Assembly (NCBI RefSeq): GCF_000166295.1
Contig: NC_017506.1
Coordinates: 2,170,001-2,234,000, forward strand
Origin: Marinobacter adhaerens HP15
Lineage (GTDB): Bacteria; Pseudomonadota; Gammaproteobacteria; Pseudomonadales; Oleiphilaceae
Reading direction: 5' to 3'
Length of the DNA stretch: 64,000 nucleotides
Positions 47,779-55,784 of this stretch are shown here, one piece after another. A program made the position numbers and the translations under genes. Below the pieces are notes generated by a model. The model was not told the DNA's origin. It was given only the letters and a program-made list of their open reading frames with translations, and did not search any database. The stretch's first letter is position 1. The number at the start of each line of letters is the position of its first letter.

Positions 47779-48810
47779 ATGCCGCTCAAAGCATTCCTGA
47801 AAATTACCCTGGCTGTCGCGGTTATGTCGACCGCAACCTCGGCCCGGGCAGACCTCGTTGTCCTGCAGTATCATCATGTCAGTGATTCAACGCCGCCCGC
47901 GACCAGCACGTCTGTATCCCTGTTCGAGGGCCAGCTGGACATGATCTCGGATCTGGAGCTGGACGTTGTGGATCTACAGGAAGGCACCGAAAAAACGCTG
48001 GCCGGTACCGATGAACAAGGTAATCGCATCGCCATTACCTTCGATGACGCCTACGACTCCGTCTACCATACGGCGGCACCGCTGCTGGCCGAAAAGGCCT
48101 ACCCCTACACGATTTTTGTAAATACAGAAGCCGTTGGCCGAACCGGCTACATGACCTGGGATCAGATTCGGGAGTTGGCCGAACGACCGGGCGTAACCAT
48201 TGCCAACCACAGCGCTGACCATGGGCATCTTGCCCGTAAACCGAACGAAAGTCAGAGTGACTGGCAAGCCAGGGTTACCAGCAGTCTCGACTCAGCCCAG
48301 GCGACCCTCTCAAGGGAATTGAAGGCGCCTGCCCCCATGTTTGCGTACCCTTATGGCGAGTTCGACGAAGCACTGGAGCGCAAAGTGACTGAGCGGGGCT
48401 GGTACGGTTTTGGCCAGCAATCTGGCGCCATCGGCCAACAAACCGAGAAAACCCGATTGCCGCGTTTCCCGATGGCAAACGCCTACGGCCAGTTGGGAAG
48501 CCTTGAAAACAAGCTTCGCAGCAAAGCCTTCCCTGTTGATACCGGCACGCTGCCGGACGGGGTGATTTCGGAGAATCCGCCGACCCTGGTTTTCCCGCTG
48601 GTTGATCCCATTGATGCCAACAGGTTGACCTGCTTCGCCTCCGGCCAGGGACGTATCGACTTTAACGTGACTGATGGCAATGTAGCGGTAGAGGCCCCTA
48701 AAGCCTTCAATAGCAGAAGATTCCGTTACAACTGCACCCACCCTGCAAGCGATGGCAGCTACTACTGGCTGTCGCAACAGTGGCTGGATCTTAGCAGGCC
48801 AGAGGACTGA
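47779..48810 (+). CDS. Secreted polysaccharide deacetylase
   Basis: A 343-residue NodB-type (CE4) deacetylase with a signal peptide (about 1-24, ending SARA). Catalytic motifs are AITFDDAYDSV (Asp89-Asp90) and ANHSADHGH (His144, His148). A C-terminal beta-rich part (about 260-340) ends with a cysteine pair (LTCFASGQ, YNCTHP). ATG 47779 is preferred because an ACAGGAG site precedes it and it opens the signal peptide. It probably removes acetyl groups from an exported glycan such as PNAG-like polymer; the substrate is inferred. Confidence 0.88.
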   Translation: MPLKAFLKITLAVAVMSTATSARADLVVLQYHHVSDSTPPATSTSVSLFEGQLDMISDLELDVVDLQEGTEKTLAGTDEQGNRIAITFDDAYDSVYHTAAPLLAEKAYPYTIFVNTEAVGRTGYMTWDQIRELAERPGVTIANHSADHGHLARKPNESQSDWQARVTSSLDSAQATLSRELKAPAPMFAYPYGEFDEALERKVTERGWYGFGQQSGAIGQQTEKTRLPRFPMANAYGQLGSLENKLRSKAFPVDTGTLPDGVISENPPTLVFPLVDPIDANRLTCFASGQGRIDFNVTDGNVAVEAPKAFNSRRFRYNCTHPASDGSYYWLSQQWLDLSRPED

Positions 48811-48814
48811 AACC

Positions 48815-49870
48815 TCATTCCTCCACCTGCATCAGGCCGATTTCACCGTGCCTGATGTGGGGGATTTTGCGGGGGCCGGCGGGGGTTTCGATAACAGTCT
48901 GACCGTTCAGGTCTTCATCTCGTGTAAACAGGACCAGCCAACGCTCGTCCTGTCCCGGGAAAGCGGGCACCCATGCTTCCAGGTAACCGCGCCGATGCCA
49001 GTTCTCCGGGGTAAAATCCATCACCAGGTCTGTTACCAGTCTCAACGGTGCCATCGACTCATCGAGAAACACCAGCGAGGGCACGAACACGCCGTCTTTG
49101 GCATAGGAGCGCAGGCGGATAACCAGACTGCGATGCGCGCCCGCGTCCGGGAGTTCAATCAGTTGATAGGGGCTGGTGCCTGTGAGAAACGGATGGGTGG
49201 CTGAGTCGTCAGAGAGGGAAATGCCAAACTCCCTTCCCGATTGCCAGCTTTGCCGATCAGTGACATCCATGGATTCACAACAGCTGGCTGAAAACCGGGC
49301 AAAAAAGTCATCGGTTCTAGCTTCAATACCCAGTATCGCGAAGGCGTCCGGGTCATAACCCTCTACGGGAGCTGCGCCCGCTACAGAGGGGCCTGTCTGG
49401 TAAACGCTGGCTTCAGTGATCTGGACAGGCGGTTCAACCAGCCCTTTCTCAAGGTCAGAGCGGGTATCTGGTCGGTAATAACTAACGCGAACATTGCCCT
49501 CGGCGTCGCGCCATGTGAAATAGGGCTGCCGCTCGCCCGGCCGAACGTAACCGTCTTTCGCAAGCGCTTCGGCATCCGGATAGTTTTCAAGCGTGTACTC
49601 GGTTTCTTCTTTCAGCCCTGTCTCGGGGCTCGCGTCACTCTCAGAGCGGGCCGGTCCCTCAGCGGACGCTTGATCACGGGACGCCCCGGCATGGTCAGCC
49701 GTCCCCCTGGTTGCTGACTCAACGATCGGCGAATATCGAACCCTGCCCTGCTCGTCTACCCAGGTAAAATAGCCTTCCCTTTCGGTGATCGTGGAGCCCC
49801 CTATCTGGCAGCCTCCGAGCAAGGCGGCCAGGAAAAGGCACGAAGCGGCTTTCAATAGCGAAGCGTTCAT
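48815..49870 (-). CDS. MalM-like lipoprotein with DUF4124-like repeats
   Basis: A 351-residue lipoprotein: signal peptide with lipobox LLGGC (Cys21). Two short repeats, GYFTWVDEQGRVRYSPI (about 34-50) and PYFTWRDAEGNVRVSYY (about 118-134), look like DUF4124 (WxDxxGxxxYS) elements. The C-terminal half (about 190-350) resembles MalM, the periplasmic protein of maltose operons, ending IPHIRHGEIGLMQVEE. No maltose genes are near. It is the last gene of a minus-strand run with a FadL-like barrel, a FapF-like barrel and a C39 protease. Convergent with the deacetylase by four bases. Confidence 0.75.
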   Translation of the reverse strand: MNASLLKAASCLFLAALLGGCQIGGSTITEREGYFTWVDEQGRVRYSPIVESATRGTADHAGASRDQASAEGPARSESDASPETGLKEETEYTLENYPDAEALAKDGYVRPGERQPYFTWRDAEGNVRVSYYRPDTRSDLEKGLVEPPVQITEASVYQTGPSVAGAAPVEGYDPDAFAILGIEARTDDFFARFSASCCESMDVTDRQSWQSGREFGISLSDDSATHPFLTGTSPYQLIELPDAGAHRSLVIRLRSYAKDGVFVPSLVFLDESMAPLRLVTDLVMDFTPENWHRRGYLEAWVPAFPGQDERWLVLFTRDEDLNGQTVIETPAGPRKIPHIRHGEIGLMQVEE

Positions 49871-49906
49871 TACTGCAAATGACTACCTTCAGGTTAATGG
49901 CACCAC

Positions 49907-51532
49907 TCAGAACCTGGTCCGGAAACTCAAGCCAGCCATGACGACCCGCAGCGATGTCTTGATATCGAGCCCCGCATACGGGTTATAAATAATGTTGGTG
50001 ATGTTGTCGCAGTTTACGTTACAGCTGGTGTCCGCGGGAATCGACTCCACCGAGTGAAGGTAACTGAGATTCATGTCAATCTCGGTGTCCTTGTCCCACT
50101 GGTACCCCATACCAATGCTGTAGAGATTCGCCCCACCAAACGGCGCCATGACCTGTCGCTGATCATCCGGTATAACGGAATCCCGTATTTCCACGCCGGC
50201 ACGCAGGTCCAGACGGGAAGACGCATGAAACTCCATGCCAAACGCCCAGTTCCACTGGCTCTTGAAACCCAGAGGCAGCCTCAGGGTATTTGGAGTGGCA
50301 TTGTCCGGTGACAGGATCCGCGCCGCATTGAGGAACTCCAGGTTGCGGTCGAACCGGAAAACGAAGGCATCCCACTGTTCATAATCGGTCCAGCCGATAT
50401 CAGCGTTGAGGGTCAGCTTTGGATGCACATCAACGCTGATGCCGGTCTGGAAGTGCTGGGGGTAGACCAGATCCATACTGACGTTGCCGGATTCCTTGGG
50501 CGCACCTGACGGAAGACTCAGGATCGCCGAGGTAATAGCACCCAGCACGGATCCGTTAACGCTCTGCCAGAAGCCGGACCAGTCATCGGTGTACTGGATT
50601 TCGAAGGTGCCCTTCATGTTCATTTCAGCTTCAGAGGTATAGCTCGCCCCCCAGCTGAACCAATCAGTTGGCTCCCACATCACCCCTAGTGCATAGGTGG
50701 GTGACAGGGTTTCCTGAACATTGATGTTCAGGGCACCAATGTCATCCCAGGGACCGACATTACCGCCACAAAGCGCTAGCCAGGGCTGCAGGGGCTCGTC
50801 ACCACTCTCGCAGTTGAATGCGTCCTGCAGAACTTCGGCCACCCCGAGCAGCAGGTTGGGCGCCCGCATGTACTGGTCTGCCGCGATTCCCATATGGGAC
50901 AGGTGGATACCGGCACCCACGGACCAGTCGTCATTGATTTCATAACCGACCGTCGGTGAGAGATAAGTCGTGCGCTGCAGCGCCGTGGCCTGGGGCTGAT
51001 AACGGCCAGGGTCGTCCTTGTCGCGATAAAAGCCGGCCGCCAGCGGCAGGTAGAACGCATTACCAAAGGTCAGTTTCGAGCCCGGCGGGTTGATACTGAT
51101 CCCCGCCGAAGGGGCCAGCGCCGGCCCCGGAGGCGCGCGAAGAATACCGTATCCGGGCAAATACAGGGCCACGTTGTTGGTGTGGCTGTGAGTATTGGCA
51201 ACAGGGTCCCGTTGCTTTCCGGTCAGCGGATCCGTTTCGAGGCCGTCGATACCGAAAATTTCATACCCTTCCGGCGCTGTGAAGTCCGCGTCAATGTCGA
51301 GATAGACGCTCATCAAGTTTACTTCCAGCTGGCGCCCGTCCAGTTTGGTCAGGCCCGCTGGATTGTAGTGAATGGCCATGATCCCCGGCGGATCGGCAGT
51401 CACGGCATTGCCGAGCGCCAGCGCCTTGGGGTGAATGGTCAGGTTCTGCGCCAGCTGGGCCTGGGCACCACAAGATAGGGTCGTGGCAATCAGCGCCGCG
51501 AGAATCTGACGGTTGTGGATTTTCTGTCCCAT
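49907..51532 (-). CDS. OmpP1/FadL-family outer-membrane transporter
   Basis: A 541-residue outer-membrane barrel. The signal peptide (about 1-26, ending GAQAQ) is followed by the FadL N-terminal hatch pattern ALGNAVTADPPGIMAIHYNPAGLTKL, then many amphipathic strands, ending with an aromatic residue (RTRF). The protein is longer than E. coli FadL (about 446 residues). Such proteins take up hydrophobic compounds. ATG 51532 has GGGAAGGAC upstream; an upstream start at 51574 is rejected since it precedes the signal peptide. Gap to the next gene is 36 bases. Confidence 0.88.
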   Translation of the reverse strand: MGQKIHNRQILAALIATTLSCGAQAQLAQNLTIHPKALALGNAVTADPPGIMAIHYNPAGLTKLDGRQLEVNLMSVYLDIDADFTAPEGYEIFGIDGLETDPLTGKQRDPVANTHSHTNNVALYLPGYGILRAPPGPALAPSAGISINPPGSKLTFGNAFYLPLAAGFYRDKDDPGRYQPQATALQRTTYLSPTVGYEINDDWSVGAGIHLSHMGIAADQYMRAPNLLLGVAEVLQDAFNCESGDEPLQPWLALCGGNVGPWDDIGALNINVQETLSPTYALGVMWEPTDWFSWGASYTSEAEMNMKGTFEIQYTDDWSGFWQSVNGSVLGAITSAILSLPSGAPKESGNVSMDLVYPQHFQTGISVDVHPKLTLNADIGWTDYEQWDAFVFRFDRNLEFLNAARILSPDNATPNTLRLPLGFKSQWNWAFGMEFHASSRLDLRAGVEIRDSVIPDDQRQVMAPFGGANLYSIGMGYQWDKDTEIDMNLSYLHSVESIPADTSCNVNCDNITNIIYNPYAGLDIKTSLRVVMAGLSFRTRF

Positions 51533-51570
51533 GAAGTCCTTCCCTTCCCGTAGATCGTCAACGACACCAA

Positions 51571-52581
51571 TCACTCTTTGAGACCGGAGAAGTTAATGGG
51601 CAGGGAGACCCCAAGAGAAAAGTCCGGGGCGTCCTCGGTGAGACCAATCCCGAGACTGGTATTCACGATAGTGGTATCGCTGATGCGCGTTCCCAATGAC
51701 ATGCTAAGGAAACCGGTCATCTGGTCCTGGGCAACGGCCTGATCGCCATTGGAGAAAGTCAGGATGGTTTCATCGCTGTAGCTGAGCTGAGCGGAAATAC
51801 TCAGTGAAATATCGTAAGACAGGGAATAGGCAAAACCCGCCGAGCCCGACAGCCCGAACCCTGGATCCACCTCTTCAAGAAGCCGCGCACCCCTTACCTG
51901 CTGCAGGTTTTCAGCCGGCAAGTTATAGGTGGCGCTGACGGACCCGAAGATCACCACCGGATCGAGGACTTTGGAAAGGCTTGCGCCGCCGCCGATCGAA
52001 TAGTAACCGCTACCAGTAGACAGCTGCTCGTTGATATCGATCTCGTAAGGACTGACGCCGGTCTTGGTGGACAGGGTGCCAAACAGTGTGGTCGACATCC
52101 TGCCGGGAACATAGGCGAACGGCTGCCAACGCCCGGTAAATGAAATATCGCCAAAGTCATAGACGTTGAGCTCATCCTGAGTGTCGTATTTGACCACCAG
52201 CGGAATTCGGGTTCCGACCGTCAGGTTGTCCAGCAGGCCATAATCGTAGGAAAAGGAATTCGTAAAGCTGTGGGTCGCCGATGGCACCACATCCAGGTTT
52301 CTCACCGATCCATTGGTAATGGCCAGGTCAAGACGCTGGTCCGCTGTGTAGGAATAATCGAACGAGTAATTCAGGGAATGAGAGCCCTTTTTCTGCAACG
52401 AATAGTTCTTCTCGGCAGCCTGGAACACTTCCTCCAGTTGTTGCGAAGCATCTTCGTCGCCCTCTTGTTTGGCCAGGGCTTCCCGCGCCTGATCCACACT
52501 CCCTTCCTGCGCCAGGGCCATGCCCGGAAGCAGACCTGCCGTGGAAACAAGGATAAAACCTCGCACAAACCAACGATTCAT
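51571..52581 (-). CDS. FapF-like outer-membrane barrel protein
   Basis: A 336-residue exported protein: signal peptide to about residue 25 (GMALAQEG), then a helical, charged segment (about 26-60, VDQAREALAKQEGDEDASQQ) that could form a coiled coil, then beta-strand repeats to the end. This layout, a coiled coil feeding a barrel of about 12 strands, matches FapF, the secretion pore for Pseudomonas functional amyloid, and the C39 protease just upstream matches FapD. Phenol-degradation MetA-type barrels are an alternative family. No amyloid subunit gene is adjacent. Confidence 0.65.
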   Translation of the reverse strand: MNRWFVRGFILVSTAGLLPGMALAQEGSVDQAREALAKQEGDEDASQQLEEVFQAAEKNYSLQKKGSHSLNYSFDYSYTADQRLDLAITNGSVRNLDVVPSATHSFTNSFSYDYGLLDNLTVGTRIPLVVKYDTQDELNVYDFGDISFTGRWQPFAYVPGRMSTTLFGTLSTKTGVSPYEIDINEQLSTGSGYYSIGGGASLSKVLDPVVIFGSVSATYNLPAENLQQVRGARLLEEVDPGFGLSGSAGFAYSLSYDISLSISAQLSYSDETILTFSNGDQAVAQDQMTGFLSMSLGTRISDTTIVNTSLGIGLTEDAPDFSLGVSLPINFSGLKE

Positions 52582-52634
52582 CCTGACTCCCTTATTTTAT
52601 TTGTAGTGTTCCTGACCCGGGACTACCCGGTAAA

Positions 52635-53435
52635 TTAGTTCCGACGGTAGTGCAACTGCTTGCGGGTGTTCTCCACACTGCCGTCGGGATTGTTTTTCTG
52701 GCGTTCAAGCAGATTCTGGATCCGCCGCTGGGTGGACTCGTGAAACGCCGGTATCCTTTCCAGCGCCAGAAGGGTCATTGTCTGGTCATCCACAAAGCGA
52801 AGGTCTTCTTCCTTCAGCTCGAGGTTGTCCAGTGGTTTATCGCTGCCCGGGAAGACAATGAAGAGCACATTGTCGTCCCACTTTTCCTCGAACTGAGCCA
52901 GCGTGAAGGAGATATTCCCTACCGAGGGGTCTGCCAGATAGGCACGCCCGTCGCGAATCGTCCTCAACACCACGAAGTGTTTGAAACCCGCGTGATGGAT
53001 GGGCACGATCGCCGGGTGATCAAGATCCTTGAGATCATCAATCGTTGCCCGGAAGCCGCCTGAGGGATAACCGAGCGCTGTCACCAGTCGCTTCATATCC
53101 AGCATGGAAAAGGCGCGACGTTCCACGATACGTTCGCTTTCGCCGTAATGAAGCAGCCCCTCCATGACCTGACGTTCCGACAGGGTCCGACCCAGGTAGA
53201 AGTTCAGCACGGTGGTCAGCGCTGCACTTCCGCAGCTGTAGTCATAGGCCTGACGAACGATGTTGCGGAACTTCTGCTCCACCAGTGGCTCGACCCTGAC
53301 ATCCGATCGCAACTTTATCGGGCTCGAATCCACGTCCTGCTCAATAACAATCTGACCCTTCTCAAAAGGCTCCACCACGGTGGCTTCCTGCACCATGGTG
53401 AATGTAAGAATGGATCCAGCGAGCACCAGCAGCAT
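52635..53435 (-). CDS. C39-family cysteine peptidase (FapD-like)
   Basis: A 266-residue protein with an N-terminal hydrophobic segment (about 1-15, likely membrane anchor or signal) and a peptidase C39-like domain. The catalytic Cys68 lies in YDYSCGSAAL, His153 in FKHFVVL and Asp169 in LADPSVG. C39 enzymes cleave double-glycine leader peptides or act as FapD-type proteases. It is the first gene of the four-gene minus-strand run; 53 bases separate it from the FapF-like gene. Confidence 0.82.
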   Translation of the reverse strand: MLLVLAGSILTFTMVQEATVVEPFEKGQIVIEQDVDSSPIKLRSDVRVEPLVEQKFRNIVRQAYDYSCGSAALTTVLNFYLGRTLSERQVMEGLLHYGESERIVERRAFSMLDMKRLVTALGYPSGGFRATIDDLKDLDHPAIVPIHHAGFKHFVVLRTIRDGRAYLADPSVGNISFTLAQFEEKWDDNVLFIVFPGSDKPLDNLELKEEDLRFVDDQTMTLLALERIPAFHESTQRRIQNLLERQKNNPDGSVENTRKQLHYRRN

Positions 53436-53613
53436 GTCAGACGAAGTCCCTGTTTTTATTGGCCCCGTTATTCATCGGGTTACATGTTGTTACGGTAAGA
53501 TACCGAAAAGCCTGCGCCCTTAAAGATAACTGTGCCTCAAATCTGTCGCTGCAGGAGGGGCCTTACGGAGGGGAATTGAGAACTGCTTCAAGACATCGGG
53601 AGGAATAAGGCGG

Positions 53614-53634
53614 CAGGCCCGGTTGCCGGGCCTG
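53614..53634 (-). terminator. Hairpin after the anion transporter gene
   Basis: CAGGCCCGG and CCGGGCCTG form a perfect nine-pair stem with a three-base loop, starting seven bases after the transporter stop codon. A T-run is weak (minus strand continues ccgccttatt), so termination is likely but not certain. The rest of the 53436-53641 gap must hold the promoter of the C39 operon, though I saw no clear boxes. Confidence 0.6.
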
Positions 53635-53641
53635 ATGAGGG

Positions 53642-55108
53642 TCAGAGGGTAAAGACCACTCCGAGTAGCAGATAGCTCAGGACAGTCACCACCACTATGC
53701 CGAGCAGGTTCAGGGCGAACCCGGCTCTGATCATGTCGCCGATCTGCATGTGGCCACTGGAGAACACGATGGCATTGGGCGGGGTAGCCACCGGCATCAT
53801 GAAGGCACAACTGGCGGCAATTGCAGCCGGTACTGTCAGTAGCAACGGCGACACCCCCTGACTAAGGGCCAGCGCCCCCAGCAACGGCAGAAACGCCGCC
53901 GCAGTCGCTGTATTGCTGGTAACTTCGGTCAGAAAAATGATCACGCCAACCACCAGCAGGATCATGACGAGCATCGGCAGGGCGCCGGCCACTCCGAGAC
54001 TTTGGGCGATCCACTCCGCAAGGCCCGAACTGCTGATCACGCCGGCCATGGCCAGCCCCCCGCCAAACAGGAGCAGTACGCCCCAGGGAATACCCTTTGC
54101 AGTTTCCCAGTCCAGCAGAAATTCACGGTTGCGGGTATTCACCGGGATCAAGAACATGGCGATGGCCGCAGCAATGGCAATGCCGGTGTCGCTTAGCCAG
54201 GGCATCAATCTGTCGGATAACAGAGGCCTGAAGATCCAGGCACTTGCCGTAACAAGGAACACCAGTGCCACGAGCTTTTCGCCCTTTCCGAGCGTGCCCA
54301 ACGCCTCAAGCTCTTGCCGAATGGCCTTGCCACCGTCGCCAGAGTTGCCAAGACCGAAGTCCCGGCGGGTCAGCCACCACCACGCCAGAACCAGCATTAC
54401 GATCGTTACCGGAACGCCAAGAAGCATCCATTGGGCAAAGCCCACGGAGACGCCCTGGTTTTCGCTCAGGTAAGCGGCCAGCAAGGCATTTGGCGGTGTG
54501 CCAATAAGCGTGGCAATGCCACCGATACTGGCAGAATAAGCGATAGCCAGCAGCAGGGCCGTGGCATAACGCCGAACACCCTCAGGGTTATCATTGGTAT
54601 CCATCATGGCTACCACCGACAGACCAATCGGCAGCATCATAATGGCGGTTGCCGTATTGCTGACCCACATGCTCAGAAAGGCCGTGGCCAGCATGAATCC
54701 GGCAATCTGGCGTCGGGGCTTGCTACCCACAGCCTTCAGCGTCATCAGGGCGATTCGCCGGTGCAGGTTCCACCTCTGCATTGCAAGCCCGAGGGTAAAC
54801 CCCCCCAGGAACAGGAAAATGATTGGATTGGCATAGGGCTCGGTGGCTTCACCAACGGTTCCAAGCCCGAGCGCGGGAACCAGCACGATCGGTAACAGGG
54901 CAGTGGCGGGGATCGGAATGGCCTCGGTGGACCACCAGGTCGCCATGAGCAGCATCAATCCGAGGGCGGACCATGCTTGCCCAGACATGGTTTCAGGAGG
55001 TGGAAGGAGAATAGTCGCCAGAAGAAACGCGGCTCCGAGGATGAGCCCGATCACCTGGCTGCGGGGCATTCCCTCCGGTTGGTTGTCAGCATTGAGTTCT
55101 TCCGACAT
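53642..55108 (-). CDS. DASS/SLC13-family anion:sodium symporter
   Basis: A 488-residue inner-membrane transporter with about 11-12 helices. The paired DASS motifs are visible: SNTATAIMMLPIGLS and TSNTATAAAFLPLLGAL, with the second in the C-terminal half and a final IVFSSGHM-like loop. Family members carry dicarboxylates, citrate, sulfate or nitrogen-poor anions with sodium. ATG 55108 is preferred over 55123. The direction matches the DUF2238 gene upstream. Confidence 0.88.
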   Translation of the reverse strand: MSEELNADNQPEGMPRSQVIGLILGAAFLLATILLPPPETMSGQAWSALGLMLLMATWWSTEAIPIPATALLPIVLVPALGLGTVGEATEPYANPIIFLFLGGFTLGLAMQRWNLHRRIALMTLKAVGSKPRRQIAGFMLATAFLSMWVSNTATAIMMLPIGLSVVAMMDTNDNPEGVRRYATALLLAIAYSASIGGIATLIGTPPNALLAAYLSENQGVSVGFAQWMLLGVPVTIVMLVLAWWWLTRRDFGLGNSGDGGKAIRQELEALGTLGKGEKLVALVFLVTASAWIFRPLLSDRLMPWLSDTGIAIAAAIAMFLIPVNTRNREFLLDWETAKGIPWGVLLLFGGGLAMAGVISSSGLAEWIAQSLGVAGALPMLVMILLVVGVIIFLTEVTSNTATAAAFLPLLGALALSQGVSPLLLTVPAAIAASCAFMMPVATPPNAIVFSSGHMQIGDMIRAGFALNLLGIVVVTVLSYLLLGVVFTL

Positions 55109-55158
55109 ACAGTCCTGTTCCATTAATCAGACATTCCACTCCGGCTCGCGGCACAGCG

Positions 55159-55764
55159 TCATAGCTCCTCAAGCTGGCGATCATGAAAACGCCCAAGCAG
55201 GATAAGCGCCAGGATGGCCCCGGACAATGCCCAGGCCATATCCGACTGAGTGTCCCAGACGTAACCCTGGGTGCCCAGAAATGCCTCGGCGGCTTCATCG
55301 CTGAGCAAGGCTACCCACCATTCAATCAACTCGTAAAAGGCGCTCACCGCAAGGCAGAAGCAGACAATAAAAAACGCAGCCCAGCGGCGACTGGAGAACA
55401 CCTCGAAACGAATGACCACTTCCCTGGCGACCATTGCGGGGATAAAACCCTGCGCCAGATGGCCAAGCTTGTCGTAGTTGTTACGCTCCCAGTCGAACCA
55501 TTCCCGAAACCAGTCGAACAAAGGTACTTCCGCATAGGTATAGTGCCCGCCAACCATCAAGATGATGGCATGCACCAGTATCAACACATAAACCAGCGGC
55601 GTGAGTGGATAACGGAAGAAACACCAGACAACCGCTGCGAAACCAACGGCGGCAGGCAGCACTTCCAGAACCCATGTGGCCCGATCCGTGGGCTCGATGG
55701 CAGACCAGACAAATACAGCAAGGAAGACCACCACCCAGACTGCGGGTGCAAATCGCTGGCTCAT
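55159..55764 (-). CDS. DUF2238 membrane protein (YjdF type)
   Basis: A 201-residue inner-membrane protein with about five to six helices. The family pattern is clear: NNYDKLGHLAQGFIPAMVAREVV with a conserved aspartate and histidine, then FYELIEWWVALL and LGTQGYVWDTQSDMAWALSGA. Function unknown. It lies 20 bases after the amidohydrolase and 50 bases before the anion transporter on the same strand. Confidence 0.85.
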   Translation of the reverse strand: MSQRFAPAVWVVVFLAVFVWSAIEPTDRATWVLEVLPAAVGFAAVVWCFFRYPLTPLVYVLILVHAIILMVGGHYTYAEVPLFDWFREWFDWERNNYDKLGHLAQGFIPAMVAREVVIRFEVFSSRRWAAFFIVCFCLAVSAFYELIEWWVALLSDEAAEAFLGTQGYVWDTQSDMAWALSGAILALILLGRFHDRQLEEL

Positions 55765-55784
55765 AAGTTTCCTTTTGTCCGTGA

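Noticed and set aside
53436..53641. A small amyloid subunit or leader-peptide substrate gene next to the C39 protease
   Set aside because: No open frame with a signal peptide, double-glycine leader or repeats is present in the gap.
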